From positions 1 to 44,216 of IMG/VR virus record IMGVR_UViG_3300010396_000061: a stretch of 44,216 nt of DNA; one strand, 5' to 3'. This DNA is from a virus. Positions within the stretch are counted from its first letter, which is position 1, and each line of letters starts with the position of its first letter. Of the stretch, positions 13,676 through 20,883 are shown piece by piece. Made by a program: the position numbers and the translations under genes. Below the pieces are notes generated by a model that saw only the letters and a list, made by a program, of their open reading frames with translations, made no database searches and was not told where the DNA came from.

Positions 13676-13687
13676 TAGGAGTGCCTA
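13676..13687. promoter_or_regulatory. Operator OR2, TAGGAGTGCCTA
   Basis: Central site of the right cluster, directly upstream of the PR -35, 25 bp from both neighbours. Confidence 0.82.
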
Positions 13688-13716
13688 TTGACGTCGATCG
13701 TAGGAATGCCTAACAT
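13688..13716 (+). promoter_or_regulatory. PR, early rightward promoter
   Basis: TTGACG (13688-13693), 17-bp spacer, TAACAT (13711-13716). The layout copies PL: one operator over the spacer/-10 and one abutting the -35. The expected start is at about 13722-13724, on the ATG of the Cro-like gene. Confidence 0.85.
13701..13712. promoter_or_regulatory. Operator OR1, TAGGAATGCCTA
   Basis: Overlaps the spacer and first bases of the PR -10. Same sequence as OL1. Confidence 0.84.
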
Positions 13717-13722
13717 CGCGCT

Positions 13723-13938
13723 ATGAACAGCCCCCGAGAACCCGACGCCAACGCCATCATCGATGCGCTTGGCGGCACGACCGCTGTTGCGTCGCTGTGC
13801 GACATCAAATCGCCAAGCGTGAGTGAATGGCGCCGAAAGAATGAGATTCCGAAGCCTTGGCTCCGCTATTTCAAGGCGACGCGTCCCGACATCTTCGGCC
13901 CCGCACCCGTATCCCCCAACAAGTCCGAGGCGGCCTGA
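13723..13938 (+). CDS. Cro/YdaS-like DNA-binding protein
   Basis: 71 residues with the short YdaS/Cro-like HTH: ANAIIDALGGTTAVASLCDI, then SPSVSEWRRKNEIPKPWLRY, where the recognition helix is SVSEWRRKN. It is divergent from the repressor and first under PR, the position of Cro, which shuts off repressor synthesis. The ATG lies only 7 nt after the PR -10, so the mRNA should be leaderless. The C-terminus (PAPVSPNKSEAA) is disordered. Confidence 0.88.
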   Translation: MNSPREPDANAIIDALGGTTAVASLCDIKSPSVSEWRRKNEIPKPWLRYFKATRPDIFGPAPVSPNKSEAA

Positions 13939-14031
13939 CCCATGTGCGCATCGCGTGTTCATGGGGTCTAATCGTCCGCGCAGGGCGTTGGTCAACGCGA
14001 GTCATCGATCACGACCCAGCTTGACCTACCC
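13939..14031. other. Gap between the Cro-like and CII-like genes
   Basis: 93 bp with no ORF. It may hold a rightward terminator or a CII-type promoter, but I see no clear hairpin with a T tract. Confidence 0.3.
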
Positions 14032-14415
14032 ATGCGCGGCCAGCCCGTCGTCATCGACGTAGCCGACGTGGAACGCCAGCAATCATGGGGCGCCGTGCTC
14101 ACGTATTGCGCGAGCAAGTCCGGGTTGCTGGACAAGATCGTCGCGGCAGATGTCGGCATGCAGGATGCCGTGTGGTCGCGCTGCAAGACCGGCCAGAACG
14201 CGCCCAACGGCGAACAGCTTGTGCGGCTGATGCAGCGCTGCGGCAATCACGCGCCGCTCGTCTGGCTGCTTCTGCGGCTGGGCTTCGATCCCGCCAGCCT
14301 GCGACCTCTGGAGTCTGAGACCGAACGCCACCTCCGCGAGGCCCGCGAACAGCTGGACGCCGAGCGCATGAAGGTGCGCGTGCTGACTGAGGCGCTGACC
14401 GGGAGGGCTGCATGA
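14032..14415 (+). CDS. CII-like phage regulatory protein
   Basis: 127 residues. The N-terminal half (LTYCASKSGLLDKIVAADVG, DAVWSRCKTGQNAPNGEQLV) resembles CII-type HTH proteins that bind as tetramers. The C-terminal half is a helix/coiled coil (LESETERHLREAREQLDAER). Second gene under PR, the usual place of CII. The similarity is weak, so the name rests mainly on position. Confidence 0.6.
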   Translation: MRGQPVVIDVADVERQQSWGAVLTYCASKSGLLDKIVAADVGMQDAVWSRCKTGQNAPNGEQLVRLMQRCGNHAPLVWLLLRLGFDPASLRPLESETERHLREAREQLDAERMKVRVLTEALTGRAA

Positions 14416-14567
14416 AACCCTCCCTCCCTCCTACACAGTGGCTCGTCTTCACGCCGCGCGCCGTCAACGGCACGCACTGGCACCGACTTCCCAGCCGCAA
14501 GGCGCAGCGCGACTTCGCTGACGCCCACGGCGGCTTCCGCTACGACCTGCGCAGGAGCAAGCACTGA
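14412..14567 (+). CDS. Small hypothetical protein
   Basis: 51 residues, MKPSLPPTQWLVFTPRAVNG, then THWHRLPSRKAQRDFADAHG. ATGA overlap upstream and TGATG overlap downstream show it belongs to the rightward operon. No family is recognised. Confidence 0.6.
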   Translation: MKPSLPPTQWLVFTPRAVNGTHWHRLPSRKAQRDFADAHGGFRYDLRRSKH

Positions 14568-14764
14568 TGTCCAAATCACGCGAATACCAGAGCACGAACG
14601 GCATTGGCTTCACCGGCCTACTGACCCTGATCTTCATCACCCTGAAGCTGACGCACGTCATCACCTGGTCGTGGTGGTGGGTGCTGTCTCCTTCCCTCAT
14701 CTCGTTCGCCCTGATCGGGCTGATCTTCCTTGTGGCCTTCGCCGTTGCGGTCATAGCGGATTAG
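14567..14764 (+). CDS. Small two-helix membrane protein (phage 'Fragile-X-F'-type)
   Basis: 65 residues with two membrane helices: GIGFTGLLTLIFITLKLTHV and, after WSWWWV, LISFALIGLIFLVAFAVAVI. Small phage proteins with the GIGF..LL.I.FITLKL..VI.WSWWWVL pattern are often annotated as 'transmembrane Fragile-X-F', a name with no functional meaning. Ends in TAG. Confidence 0.7.
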   Translation: MSKSREYQSTNGIGFTGLLTLIFITLKLTHVITWSWWWVLSPSLISFALIGLIFLVAFAVAVIAD

Positions 14765-14769
14765 TCGGC

Positions 14770-14952
14770 ATGAAGCGCATCTCCGACAACGGCGACCTGG
14801 AACCGCTCCCGTTCGACAACGACCCGGAGATGGTCAAGTGGGCGCGCTACGGCGTGGCCCAGCTCAAGGCTCAGAACGCCGCCAGTGCCGAGTACGAACA
14901 GGCCGAGCGCGACTACCACAAGCACAACCCGAACCTGGACGGGCAGTCATGA
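14770..14952 (+). CDS. Small acidic hypothetical protein
   Basis: 60 residues starting MKRISDNGDLEPLPFDNDPE, with helix VKWARYGVAQLKAQNAASAE. Its TGA overlaps the next ATG. No family is recognised. Confidence 0.6.
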   Translation: MKRISDNGDLEPLPFDNDPEMVKWARYGVAQLKAQNAASAEYEQAERDYHKHNPNLDGQS

Positions 14953-15287
14953 ACGCCATCACCGGCGACCTGTTCGCCATGCCTCTTCGCCGCGTCGAGA
15001 CGCCGATCGCGCGCAAGTCGGATCCGGCTTCGTCGCATCTGGCTGCGGCTGAGATCACGGCCAGTGGCACCCGCGCCCACCAGCAGGCCCAAGCCATCGC
15101 TGCTGTGCGCGCCTATCCGGGCCGCACCAGCCAGGAGCTTGCCGAGCTGACGCAGATCGACCGGTACACGCTCGCCAGGCGCCTGCCTGAGTGCGTGACG
15201 GCCGGCGCAGTGCGGAAGGGCGGGCAGTGTAGGTGCAAGGTCACGGGGCGGCTGGCGTTGACGTGGTGGCCGCTGGGGGCTGCATGA
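14949..15287 (+). CDS. Winged-helix phage protein
   Basis: 112 residues. The pattern is that of a MarR/ArsR-like winged helix: AIAAVRAYPGRTSQELAELT, then QIDRYTLARRLPECVTAGAV, with a wing VRKGGQCRCKVTGRLALTWW. Just before the replication gene (ATGA), such proteins are common in temperate phages of Xanthomonadales and Burkholderia. DNA binding is likely; the target is unknown. Confidence 0.7.
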   Translation: MNAITGDLFAMPLRRVETPIARKSDPASSHLAAAEITASGTRAHQQAQAIAAVRAYPGRTSQELAELTQIDRYTLARRLPECVTAGAVRKGGQCRCKVTGRLALTWWPLGAA

Positions 15288-16258
15288 TCTATTTCGAGCT
15301 CTACCCCGGCGACTACCTGCGCGACACGACGCGGCTCACGCTCGTCGAGCACGGCGCCTATCTGCGGCTGCTGATGGCGTACTACGCCGAGGAAGAACCT
15401 CTCCCCGCCGAGTATGACGCACTTTTCACCATCGCTGGCGCCACGAAATCCGTCGAAAAAGAGGCTGTAAAACGGGTCGCCGACAAGCACTTTCCAGTGG
15501 GTTCTGACGGGCTGCGCCACAACAGCCGCGCGGACGAGGAAATCGCCAAAGCGGCCGAGCGCATCGAAGCGGGAGCGGAGCGTCGCAGCAACGATGCGGA
15601 GCGCCAGAAGCGAGCCAGGGAGCGGCGTCGCGCCATGTTCGACCAATTGCGCGAGCAGGGAATCACCCCGGCGTTCAATGCCACGACCGCCGAATTGGAG
15701 GCGCTGATCGCCGAACACGTCACGTCAACGCGTCACGTGACAGGAGGCGTGACAGGGCGTGACTCGGGGCGTGACATCACGCGTGACAACACGGCTACCA
15801 CACGCCACACGCCATATACCAACCAAAAGCAAAAAGCTTCTCCGCACGCGCCGCTTTCGCCTGAACCTCCCGCGAGCCCCCCGATGACGACCGACGCAGG
15901 GCGCGCGTGCCTGCTGATGCGCCAGGCCGGCTGCATCCAGACCAACCCCAGCCACCCGGACCTGCTCGCTGCGCTAGCCGAAGGAGTCAGCCCGGAAGCG
16001 CTCCGCGACACCGCCGCCGAGGGCATCGCCGCCGGCAAGTCCAAGCCCTTCGCCTGGGCCATCACCACGGCCCGATCGCGTCACGCCGAAGGTGCCAGCG
16101 CACTGCCCGCAGGCCCACCGCGAGCCGCGCGCCCCTCCGCCCCCAGCAAGACGCTCCAAGGCATCCACGCACTGCAGGAACTCGGCAATGGCCACACCCG
16201 ACTGGATTCTCCACGAGATCGCCCAGGGCTTGACGCGCCTCACGACGCTGAGCCTTGA
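15284..16258 (+). CDS. DUF1376 replication protein (O-like)
   Basis: 324 residues. The N-terminal domain is DUF1376: YFELYPGDYLRDTTRLTLVE, HGAYLRLLMAYYAEEEPLP. A charged helix follows (RRSNDAERQKRARERRRAMF), then a Thr/Arg-rich linker (about residues 145-185) and a C-terminal helical domain. DUF1376 proteins replace lambda O as replication initiators in many phages. The linker DNA holds a cluster of CGTGAC repeats and an A-rich stretch, as in the lambda origin. The start overlaps the previous stop; the frame from 15233 is rejected. Confidence 0.85.
   Translation: MIYFELYPGDYLRDTTRLTLVEHGAYLRLLMAYYAEEEPLPAEYDALFTIAGATKSVEKEAVKRVADKHFPVGSDGLRHNSRADEEIAKAAERIEAGAERRSNDAERQKRARERRRAMFDQLREQGITPAFNATTAELEALIAEHVTSTRHVTGGVTGRDSGRDITRDNTATTRHTPYTNQKQKASPHAPLSPEPPASPPMTTDAGRACLLMRQAGCIQTNPSHPDLLAALAEGVSPEALRDTAAEGIAAGKSKPFAWAITTARSRHAEGASALPAGPPRAARPSAPSKTLQGIHALQELGNGHTRLDSPRDRPGLDAPHDAEP
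15719..15840 (+). repeat. Iteron-like CGTGAC cluster and A/T-rich stretch (candidate origin)
   Basis: CGTGAC occurs at 15736, 15748, 15758, 15770 and 15782, at 10-12 bp spacing (one helical turn). Inverted copies GTCACG occur at 15719 and 15732. An A/T-rich run (15811-15840: CCATATACC, AACCAAAAGCAAAAAGC) follows. The order of iterons then A/T-rich DNA, inside the initiator gene, matches the lambda origin. Confidence 0.6.
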
Positions 16259-16580
16259 CCGCACCCCGGCCATGGACGTGATCCACGGCACCGCCATGGC
16301 CTGGCACGAAGCCATCACGGAAGGGCGCCAATTCGACCAGCAGCGCGACCGCGAGCGCTTCCGCTCAGCCTTCCGCACGCTGGCCGCCACCTGTACGCAA
16401 TGGCCCGCCCCGCGGCACTTCCTCGAGGCGCTGCCGCCCATCCCGAGGACCGAGGAAGTGCAGAAGCTCGAGCACGAGGAGCGCCGCCTGCGCGGACTCG
16501 AGCACCTGGCCGACATCGCGAAAAACATGGGCTACGACATGCCGGAGGATCGCAGCGATGCGCCCGCAACCGCTCCGTGA
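16188..16580 (+). CDS. Hypothetical replication-module protein
   Basis: 130 residues, starting ATG at 16188, which overlaps the DUF1376 gene by 71 bp. Sequence MATPDWILHEIAQGLTRLTT and, later, RFRSAFRTLAATCTQWPAPR. This gene often follows the initiator in such phages; a helicase-loader (P-like) role is conceivable from position only. The last 40 residues form a charged helix. The frame start at 16092 is rejected. Confidence 0.65.
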   Translation: MATPDWILHEIAQGLTRLTTLSLDRTPAMDVIHGTAMAWHEAITEGRQFDQQRDRERFRSAFRTLAATCTQWPAPRHFLEALPPIPRTEEVQKLEHEERRLRGLEHLADIAKNMGYDMPEDRSDAPATAP

Positions 16581-16761
16581 TCGCATCGTCGCCGCGCTGC
16601 GACTGCAGCCGATGACCTTCGACCAGCTCGCCCGCGCACTCAGCGCCAGCCATTCCGGCATCGAGCACGCCGTCCAGGAACTGCACCAGGAACAGCGCGT
16701 GCTGCCGTGCAACAAACGGCGCGTGGCCTACCGGCCGAGGATCGTCTGGGGGATCGCATGA
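16558..16761 (+). CDS. Small winged-helix protein
   Basis: 67 residues with a wHTH pattern: RDRIVAALRLQPMTFDQLAR, ALSASHSGIEHAVQELHQEQ, then a basic wing (CNKRRVAYRPR). It overlaps the previous gene by 23 bp and the next by ATGA. It may be a small transcription regulator or DNA-binding cofactor. Confidence 0.7.
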   Translation: MRPQPLRDRIVAALRLQPMTFDQLARALSASHSGIEHAVQELHQEQRVLPCNKRRVAYRPRIVWGIA

Positions 16762-17351
16762 CCGCCCAACCCGCCCACATCGCGCGCGTGACTGACCGTG
16801 ACGGCTGCGATCCGCGAAACGAAGCCCATGCGGCTGCCGCGCCATCGCCCTTGCGCCTGACTATCGGCGTCGACCCGGGCATCCTCGGCGCCTTGGTGGT
16901 GCTTGGCGACGGCGAGCCGCTGCAGTTCATCGACATGCCGACGCGGCCGCGCAAGACCAGCGGCAACGAGGTGGACGCGTTCCGGTTGGCCTCGATCGTG
17001 CGCGGCATCGTGCAGCAGGCGCGCGGGGCGCACGTGATGGCGGTGCTGGAGCCGCCGTCGACGCGGCCCGGCGAATCGCCGACGCACGGCCAGCATTCCG
17101 GCGAGGGCTACGGCGTGCTGAAGGGCGTCTTCGCGACGCTCGGCATCCGCTGGGTGGAGGTGCGGCCGCAGACCTGGAAGCGCTACTTCGGCCTGCTCAA
17201 GACCGAGAAGGACGTGGCGCGGCAGTTCGCGATGAACCGCTTCCAGCGACACGCGGTGTACCTGGCGCGCAAGAAGGACAACGGCCGCGGCGATGCCACG
17301 CTGATCGCGCTGTGGGCGTGGGAGACGGAGCAGCACGCGGAGGTGGCATGA
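16758..17351 (+). CDS. RuvC-like Holliday-junction resolvase
   Basis: 197 residues, starting MTAQPAHIARVTDRDG. The RNase-H fold is visible: catalytic Asp39 in LTIGVDPGILGALVVL, a second acidic strand with VLEPPSTRPG, and C-terminal GRGDATLIALWAW supplying the last acidic residue. It would resolve branched recombination or replication intermediates, as phage RusA/RuvC-like enzymes do before packaging. Coupled by ATGA on both sides. Confidence 0.85.
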   Translation: MTAQPAHIARVTDRDGCDPRNEAHAAAAPSPLRLTIGVDPGILGALVVLGDGEPLQFIDMPTRPRKTSGNEVDAFRLASIVRGIVQQARGAHVMAVLEPPSTRPGESPTHGQHSGEGYGVLKGVFATLGIRWVEVRPQTWKRYFGLLKTEKDVARQFAMNRFQRHAVYLARKKDNGRGDATLIALWAWETEQHAEVA

Positions 17352-17551
17352 CCTGGCACACCGACCGCCCGAAACGCCAAGGGGAATACCTGATCCTCGA
17401 CACGTGGCAGAACCGCGCTATCGCGCAGTACCGACTCGACATCGGCTGGTGCGTGCGCGGTCACTGGGTAGGCCACGATGGCGCGGTGTGCTGGATGGAC
17501 GTCAACGACTTGCCGGCGATTCCGGCGCATCTGCTGCGGGAGAGGTGGTGA
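17348..17551 (+). CDS. Small hypothetical protein
   Basis: 67 residues, MTWHTDRPKRQGEYLILDTW, with aromatic-rich beta pattern (YRLDIGWCVRGHWVGHDGAV) resembling small DUF551-like phage proteins; I am not sure of the family. ATGA upstream and TGATG downstream. Confidence 0.6.
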   Translation: MTWHTDRPKRQGEYLILDTWQNRAIAQYRLDIGWCVRGHWVGHDGAVCWMDVNDLPAIPAHLLRERW

Positions 17552-17973
17552 TGGGCACAGTCGCAGAACGAAAGGCCGAGAGTATCGCGCTGATGCTCGG
17601 CAAGACGGCATACCGTGACCTGCGCAACGGATTCGCGACGGTGACGCGGATCGAAGATTCCGACATGGCGATCAAGGCCGCGCTGGGTGCAGCGCAGAGC
17701 CGGGCTGGCATCATTCCCGTGAAGGCCATGGAGACGAAGTACGCCTCGACGCTGATGCACGAGCGACTGTTGCGGCGAGCCTATGACGCGGCGAGCCAAG
17801 CGCCGGAAGATTCGTCCGTGTACGCAGTCCGGCGCATGGCCGTCTCGCTCGCCATACGCCGGCACGCCGGCTTGCGGATCGGCCGCAATGAGGTGGCGGA
17901 GTACGCATGGATCCTGCATGTCCGCCGCGAAACGCTGGATGGCGCGCTGCATCGCGCAGGCTCATGGCTGTAG
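17551..17973 (+). CDS. Possible late regulator (antiterminator-Q position)
   Basis: 140 residues, starting MGTVAERKAESIALMLGKTA, basic and helical, ending RNEVAEYAWILHVRRETLDG, an HTH-like C-terminal stretch. It is the last gene before a 157-bp gap with a terminator-like hairpin and the lysis genes, the position of Q-type antiterminators. No sequence motif proves the function. If it is Q-like, it could also explain the many internal terminators in the late region. Confidence 0.5.
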   Translation: MGTVAERKAESIALMLGKTAYRDLRNGFATVTRIEDSDMAIKAALGAAQSRAGIIPVKAMETKYASTLMHERLLRRAYDAASQAPEDSSVYAVRRMAVSLAIRRHAGLRIGRNEVAEYAWILHVRRETLDGALHRAGSWL

Positions 17974-18130
17974 GAAATCACCTTCACCGCACTGGCGTAC
18001 TTCACGAAGGCGCTTCGCGATCCGCCAGTTGACGGGACCAAAAAACGGGCATAGATTGCCACCGTCCGAAATAGTCACCACCCGAAAGCCTCGCCCTCAC
18101 CGGCGGGGCTTTTTCGTTGCCGGAATCCCG
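17974..18130 (+). promoter_or_regulatory. Gap before the lysis genes with terminator-like hairpin
   Basis: The hairpin AGCCTCGCC / GGCGGGGCT (about 18088-18111) is followed by TTTTTC, at 5'-flank AAAAAACGGGC. A late promoter and antitermination site would be expected here, but I cannot identify them. Confidence 0.55.
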
Positions 18131-18628
18131 ATGATCGACCTCCCCGCCACCCCGCAAACCGTGCTGGCGAAGGTCATCGTGCCGGCGCTTGCGCTGCTTC
18201 CGGCGCACATGGACACGCCCGAGGCTCGGGTGATGCTGCTGGCGATCGGCGGCCAGGAATCGGGCTATCGGACGCGGCAGCAGAATGGCGGCCCGGCCCG
18301 CGGGATGTGGCAGGACGAGCGGCCGGTGGAGCAGCTGCTGCTGGACAACCAGGCCAGCGCCGCCGAGGTGCACGCGCTGTGCAAGGCGCGCGCGGTCGCA
18401 CCAGTGGCGTCGGACATGTACTGGGCCGTCGGCACGGACGACGTCTTCGCCGCCGGCATCGCGCGGCTGATCCTGTGGTGCGACCTGGAGCCGCTGCCGG
18501 CCGTGGGTGACCAGGCCCGCGCCTGGGCCTGCTACCTGCGCGTGTGGGGTCCTGGCAAGCCGCGGCCGGCGGACTGGCCGGCCAACTACGGAGCGGCGCT
18601 CGCAGCCGTCACTGGATCATGCGCATGA
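18131..18628 (+). CDS. Lysozyme-like endolysin
   Basis: 165 residues from ATG 18131. The motif AIGGQESGYRTRQQNGGPAR places Glu43 where lysozyme/SLT-fold enzymes have the catalytic acid, followed by GMWQ. The rest is helical, as in phage lysozymes that cut peptidoglycan. No signal peptide is present, so it needs the holins that follow. The frame from 17783 is rejected. Confidence 0.75.
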   Translation: MIDLPATPQTVLAKVIVPALALLPAHMDTPEARVMLLAIGGQESGYRTRQQNGGPARGMWQDERPVEQLLLDNQASAAEVHALCKARAVAPVASDMYWAVGTDDVFAAGIARLILWCDLEPLPAVGDQARAWACYLRVWGPGKPRPADWPANYGAALAAVTGSCA

Positions 18629-18816
18629 GCGTCGCCAACGAAGCCGCGATGGCGGTAGTGCGCACCGCGCCTCCGGCGGCCGTCATCTGGGCCAGCATGG
18701 CTGGCTGGGGTCCGCAGGACTGGATGTACGCGCTGACGACCGTCTACGTCGCCCTCCAGATCGCGCATCTCGGATGGCGCTGGCTGCGGGAAATCCGCCG
18801 AGGCAAGAACGCATGA
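18625..18816 (+). CDS. Holin-like small membrane protein
   Basis: 63 residues, starting MSVANEAAMAVVRTAPPAAV, overlapping the lysin stop (ATGA); ATG at 18619 is an alternative. Two hydrophobic segments (residues about 8-24 and 32-50) and a basic tail (WRWLREIRRGKNA) fit a class II holin that forms inner-membrane pores for lysin release. Confidence 0.7.
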   Translation: MSVANEAAMAVVRTAPPAAVIWASMAGWGPQDWMYALTTVYVALQIAHLGWRWLREIRRGKNA

Positions 18817-19067
18817 AGCTCGTCGACGACGCCGCCAACTGGTGGAAGTGGCACAGCAGCCGCGTGCTGGCGCTGCTGGTGGTGCTGCCTGCGGCATGGG
18901 CCTCGTCGCCCGACCTGCAGGCCGCGATCCCGCCGAAGTGGGCGGCCAGCATCGGCGCTGGCATCTCGATGCTTGGGCTGCTGGGCCGCGTGCTCAAGCA
19001 GGGCGCCGATCCGGTGGCACCGACCGTCCCGCAGCCTTTCGACTCTGACACCAACCCCAAGGGGTAA
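18813..19067 (+). CDS. Second holin-like membrane protein
   Basis: 84 residues: MKLVDDAANWWKWHSSRVLA, TM1 (VLALLVVLPAAWASS), then QAAIPPKWAASIGAGISMLG with TM2. The N-terminal DDAANWWKWHS pattern recurs in DUF7940-type phage holins. It may act with the preceding protein as holin and antiholin. ATGA junction upstream. Confidence 0.75.
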   Translation: MKLVDDAANWWKWHSSRVLALLVVLPAAWASSPDLQAAIPPKWAASIGAGISMLGLLGRVLKQGADPVAPTVPQPFDSDTNPKG

Positions 19068-19071
19068 TCCG

Positions 19072-19563
19072 ATGAAACGCATGTCCCTGCTGGTGGCCTT
19101 GGCCGCCATGGTTTCGCTCGCCCTGATCGCCGGCTGCGGCGTCAAGCCTCAGCAGCTCAACGCGCAGCAGATCGCCGCAATCGCGTGCCCGCAGTTGAAC
19201 CTGGTGCATACGCAGCTGGTCGCCTTCAACGCCGCGCTGGAGGCTGACCCGGCCACTGCCGCCACCGGCAAGCAGGCGCAGGCCCAGCTCGATGCCGTGC
19301 ACCCCATCGTGGCCGCGGTCTGCAATGGCGCGCAGGCGGCTCCGTCCGTCGACCTGTCCAGCATCCAGGCGCTGATCTCCACCGGCCTGCCGGCGCTCGG
19401 CCATCTGGCCGGATCGCTACCGCTGCCGCCCGCCCAGCAGGCGCAGGTGCAGGCCGCTCTTGTCGTCGCAGAAACCGCGGTCGGCGTCGTCGGCGTTGTC
19501 GAGGAGCAGATCAAGGCGGCGCAGGCGGCTCCGGCGCCAGCAGCGAGTACGGCCAAGCCATGA
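19072..19563 (+). CDS. Phage lipoprotein in the lysis cassette
   Basis: 163 residues. An N-terminal signal peptide ends in the lipobox LIAGC (residues about 18-22), so it should be lipidated at the cysteine and membrane anchored. The mature part is Ala/Gln-rich and helical (IACPQLNLVHTQLVAFNAAL, QAQVQAALVVAETAVGVVGV). Its position after the holins suggests an outer-membrane spanin-like role, but it is larger than Rz1. Confidence 0.75.
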   Translation: MKRMSLLVALAAMVSLALIAGCGVKPQQLNAQQIAAIACPQLNLVHTQLVAFNAALEADPATAATGKQAQAQLDAVHPIVAAVCNGAQAAPSVDLSSIQALISTGLPALGHLAGSLPLPPAQQAQVQAALVVAETAVGVVGVVEEQIKAAQAAPAPAASTAKP

Positions 19564-19751
19564 GCTGGAGCGTCTTTCCGGGAGATGGCAACGAACGCCA
19601 TGTCATCCCGAACTTCGGGCGCGAGCACGAGCGTCGCATGGGGTGCTGGTGCACACCGAAACGGGATGCCGATGATGCCGACGTGATCGTCCATTGGGCT
19701 CACGACAACGTGGTCAACATCGATGCGCGCGATTCGGTGGCCAAGCCGTGA
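19560..19751 (+). CDS. Small hypothetical protein
   Basis: 63 residues, MSWSVFPGDGNERHVIPNFG, with HERRMGCWCTPKRDADDADV (a CWC cysteine pair). Overlaps both neighbours by ATGA and GTGA. No family is recognised. Confidence 0.65.
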   Translation: MSWSVFPGDGNERHVIPNFGREHERRMGCWCTPKRDADDADVIVHWAHDNVVNIDARDSVAKP

Positions 19752-20314
19752 ACCCCGTCGACTACGCTCTGCTGGCCCAGCGCGCCTACACGGACGCGCC
19801 GACGGTGGGGAAGGCGGACAGCGCCTCGCGCATGCACGTCTACGGCGACGTGCACGTGTTCCGCGGCTCCGATGACCTGGCCTCGTTCATCGCGGACTCC
19901 GACTGCGACACGATTCCGGTCGAGGGGCTGGGCAAGCTGCACAAGGGGTTCTACGGCGCGCTGGCGTCGATCCTGCCGCAGTGCCTGGCGCTCCCGCGGC
20001 CATCCGCCGTCGCCGGCCACAGCCTCGGCGCCGCCATGGTGATCATCTACGTCGCGGTGCTGGCGCAGCTGGGCCATGTCGTGCCGGTCTACGCCTTCGA
20101 GCCGCCTCGGCTCTGCGCGGATGCCGCGATGCAGGACCTGCTGGCGGCCAACAAGGTGCCGTGGTTCGCGACCCGCAATGGCCTGGACATCGTGACGCAG
20201 GTGCCGTTCGGCCTGACGCTGCCCGGGCCGCTGACCAAGATCGGCCGGCCCTCGTTCTCCCTCGACAACCTCACCGACCACGGCATCGGGCGCGTGATCG
20301 AGGCTCTCGCATGA
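19748..20314 (+). CDS. Class 3 lipase-like alpha/beta hydrolase
   Basis: 188 residues with a GTG start overlapping the previous TGA. Lipase class 3 features: VHVFRGSDDLASFIADSDCD (oxyanion region), the nucleophile elbow GHSLGAAM with Ser92, and YAFEPPRLCADAAM. It probably hydrolyses an ester, perhaps lipid of the host envelope, and sits in the lysis cassette rather than the tail. No signal peptide is seen. Function in lysis is inferred. Confidence 0.85.
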   Translation: MNPVDYALLAQRAYTDAPTVGKADSASRMHVYGDVHVFRGSDDLASFIADSDCDTIPVEGLGKLHKGFYGALASILPQCLALPRPSAVAGHSLGAAMVIIYVAVLAQLGHVVPVYAFEPPRLCADAAMQDLLAANKVPWFATRNGLDIVTQVPFGLTLPGPLTKIGRPSFSLDNLTDHGIGRVIEALA

Positions 20315-20400
20315 ACGCTCGCAACCTCAGCCGCAGCCAGCTTCGGCACACGATGCTGGCGCCGTGCATCCGTGCGGCGATCATGAGCTGGTGGAGCTGA
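20311..20400 (+). CDS. 29-codon ORF before terminase
   Basis: MNARNLSRSQLRHTMLAPCI, then RAAIMSWWS. It is ATGA-coupled to the lipase gene and ends 3 bp before the terminase start. Too short to identify; it may serve translational coupling. Confidence 0.35.
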   Translation: MNARNLSRSQLRHTMLAPCIRAAIMSWWS

Positions 20401-20403
20401 GTC

Positions 20404-20883
20404 ATGGTCCATCCACGCGAATACGACCGCGAATCGGTGGTGCCCGCAATCTGCGCGCGCCTGGCAACCGGTGAGCCGCTCACGGTGATCTGCTGGGACA
20501 TGGGCATACCGCGCCGCACGGTCAACCAGTGGCGGCAGGACGACGAGGAGATCGCTGCGCAGTTCGATGAGGCGCGCGATGTCGGCTACGACAAGCTGGC
20601 ATGGCGCACGCACCTGCGTTCTCGCAATCTCAACGAGGACGGAGCGCCGCGCGCTTACAAAGACACCACGACCCGCGTGCTGCGTGATCGGCTGGCCTGC
20701 GAGGTCGACGAAAAGCTGCGCGCCAAGTGGGACCCGCGCCGCTACAGCGAGCGCACCGTCACCGAGAACACCCACCACACGACCGTGGAAATCGTGGACA
20801 CCGATGAAATGGACCGCCGCCTCGATCGCGCAATTGCCGCCGCCTGTGCGGCAAGCGGCGCTGGCAAGCCTGACGGCGGCTGA
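20404..20883 (+). CDS. terS: Terminase small subunit (Sf6 type)
   Basis: 159 residues. The N-terminal HTH (VPAICARLATGEPLTVICWD, MGIPRRTVNQWRQDDEEIA) is the DNA-recognition domain of Sf6-type small subunits. The middle helical stretch and acidic C-terminus (VEIVDTDEMDRRLDR) support oligomerisation and large-subunit contact. It marks the start of the packaging module. Confidence 0.85.
   Translation: MVHPREYDRESVVPAICARLATGEPLTVICWDMGIPRRTVNQWRQDDEEIAAQFDEARDVGYDKLAWRTHLRSRNLNEDGAPRAYKDTTTRVLRDRLACEVDEKLRAKWDPRRYSERTVTENTHHTTVEIVDTDEMDRRLDRAIAAACAASGAGKPDGG

Noticed and set aside
15719-15790. CRISPR array
   Set aside because: The CGTGAC units are 6 bp at helical spacing with no spacers of regular length; they suit iterons. 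No CRISPR array was seen in the window.
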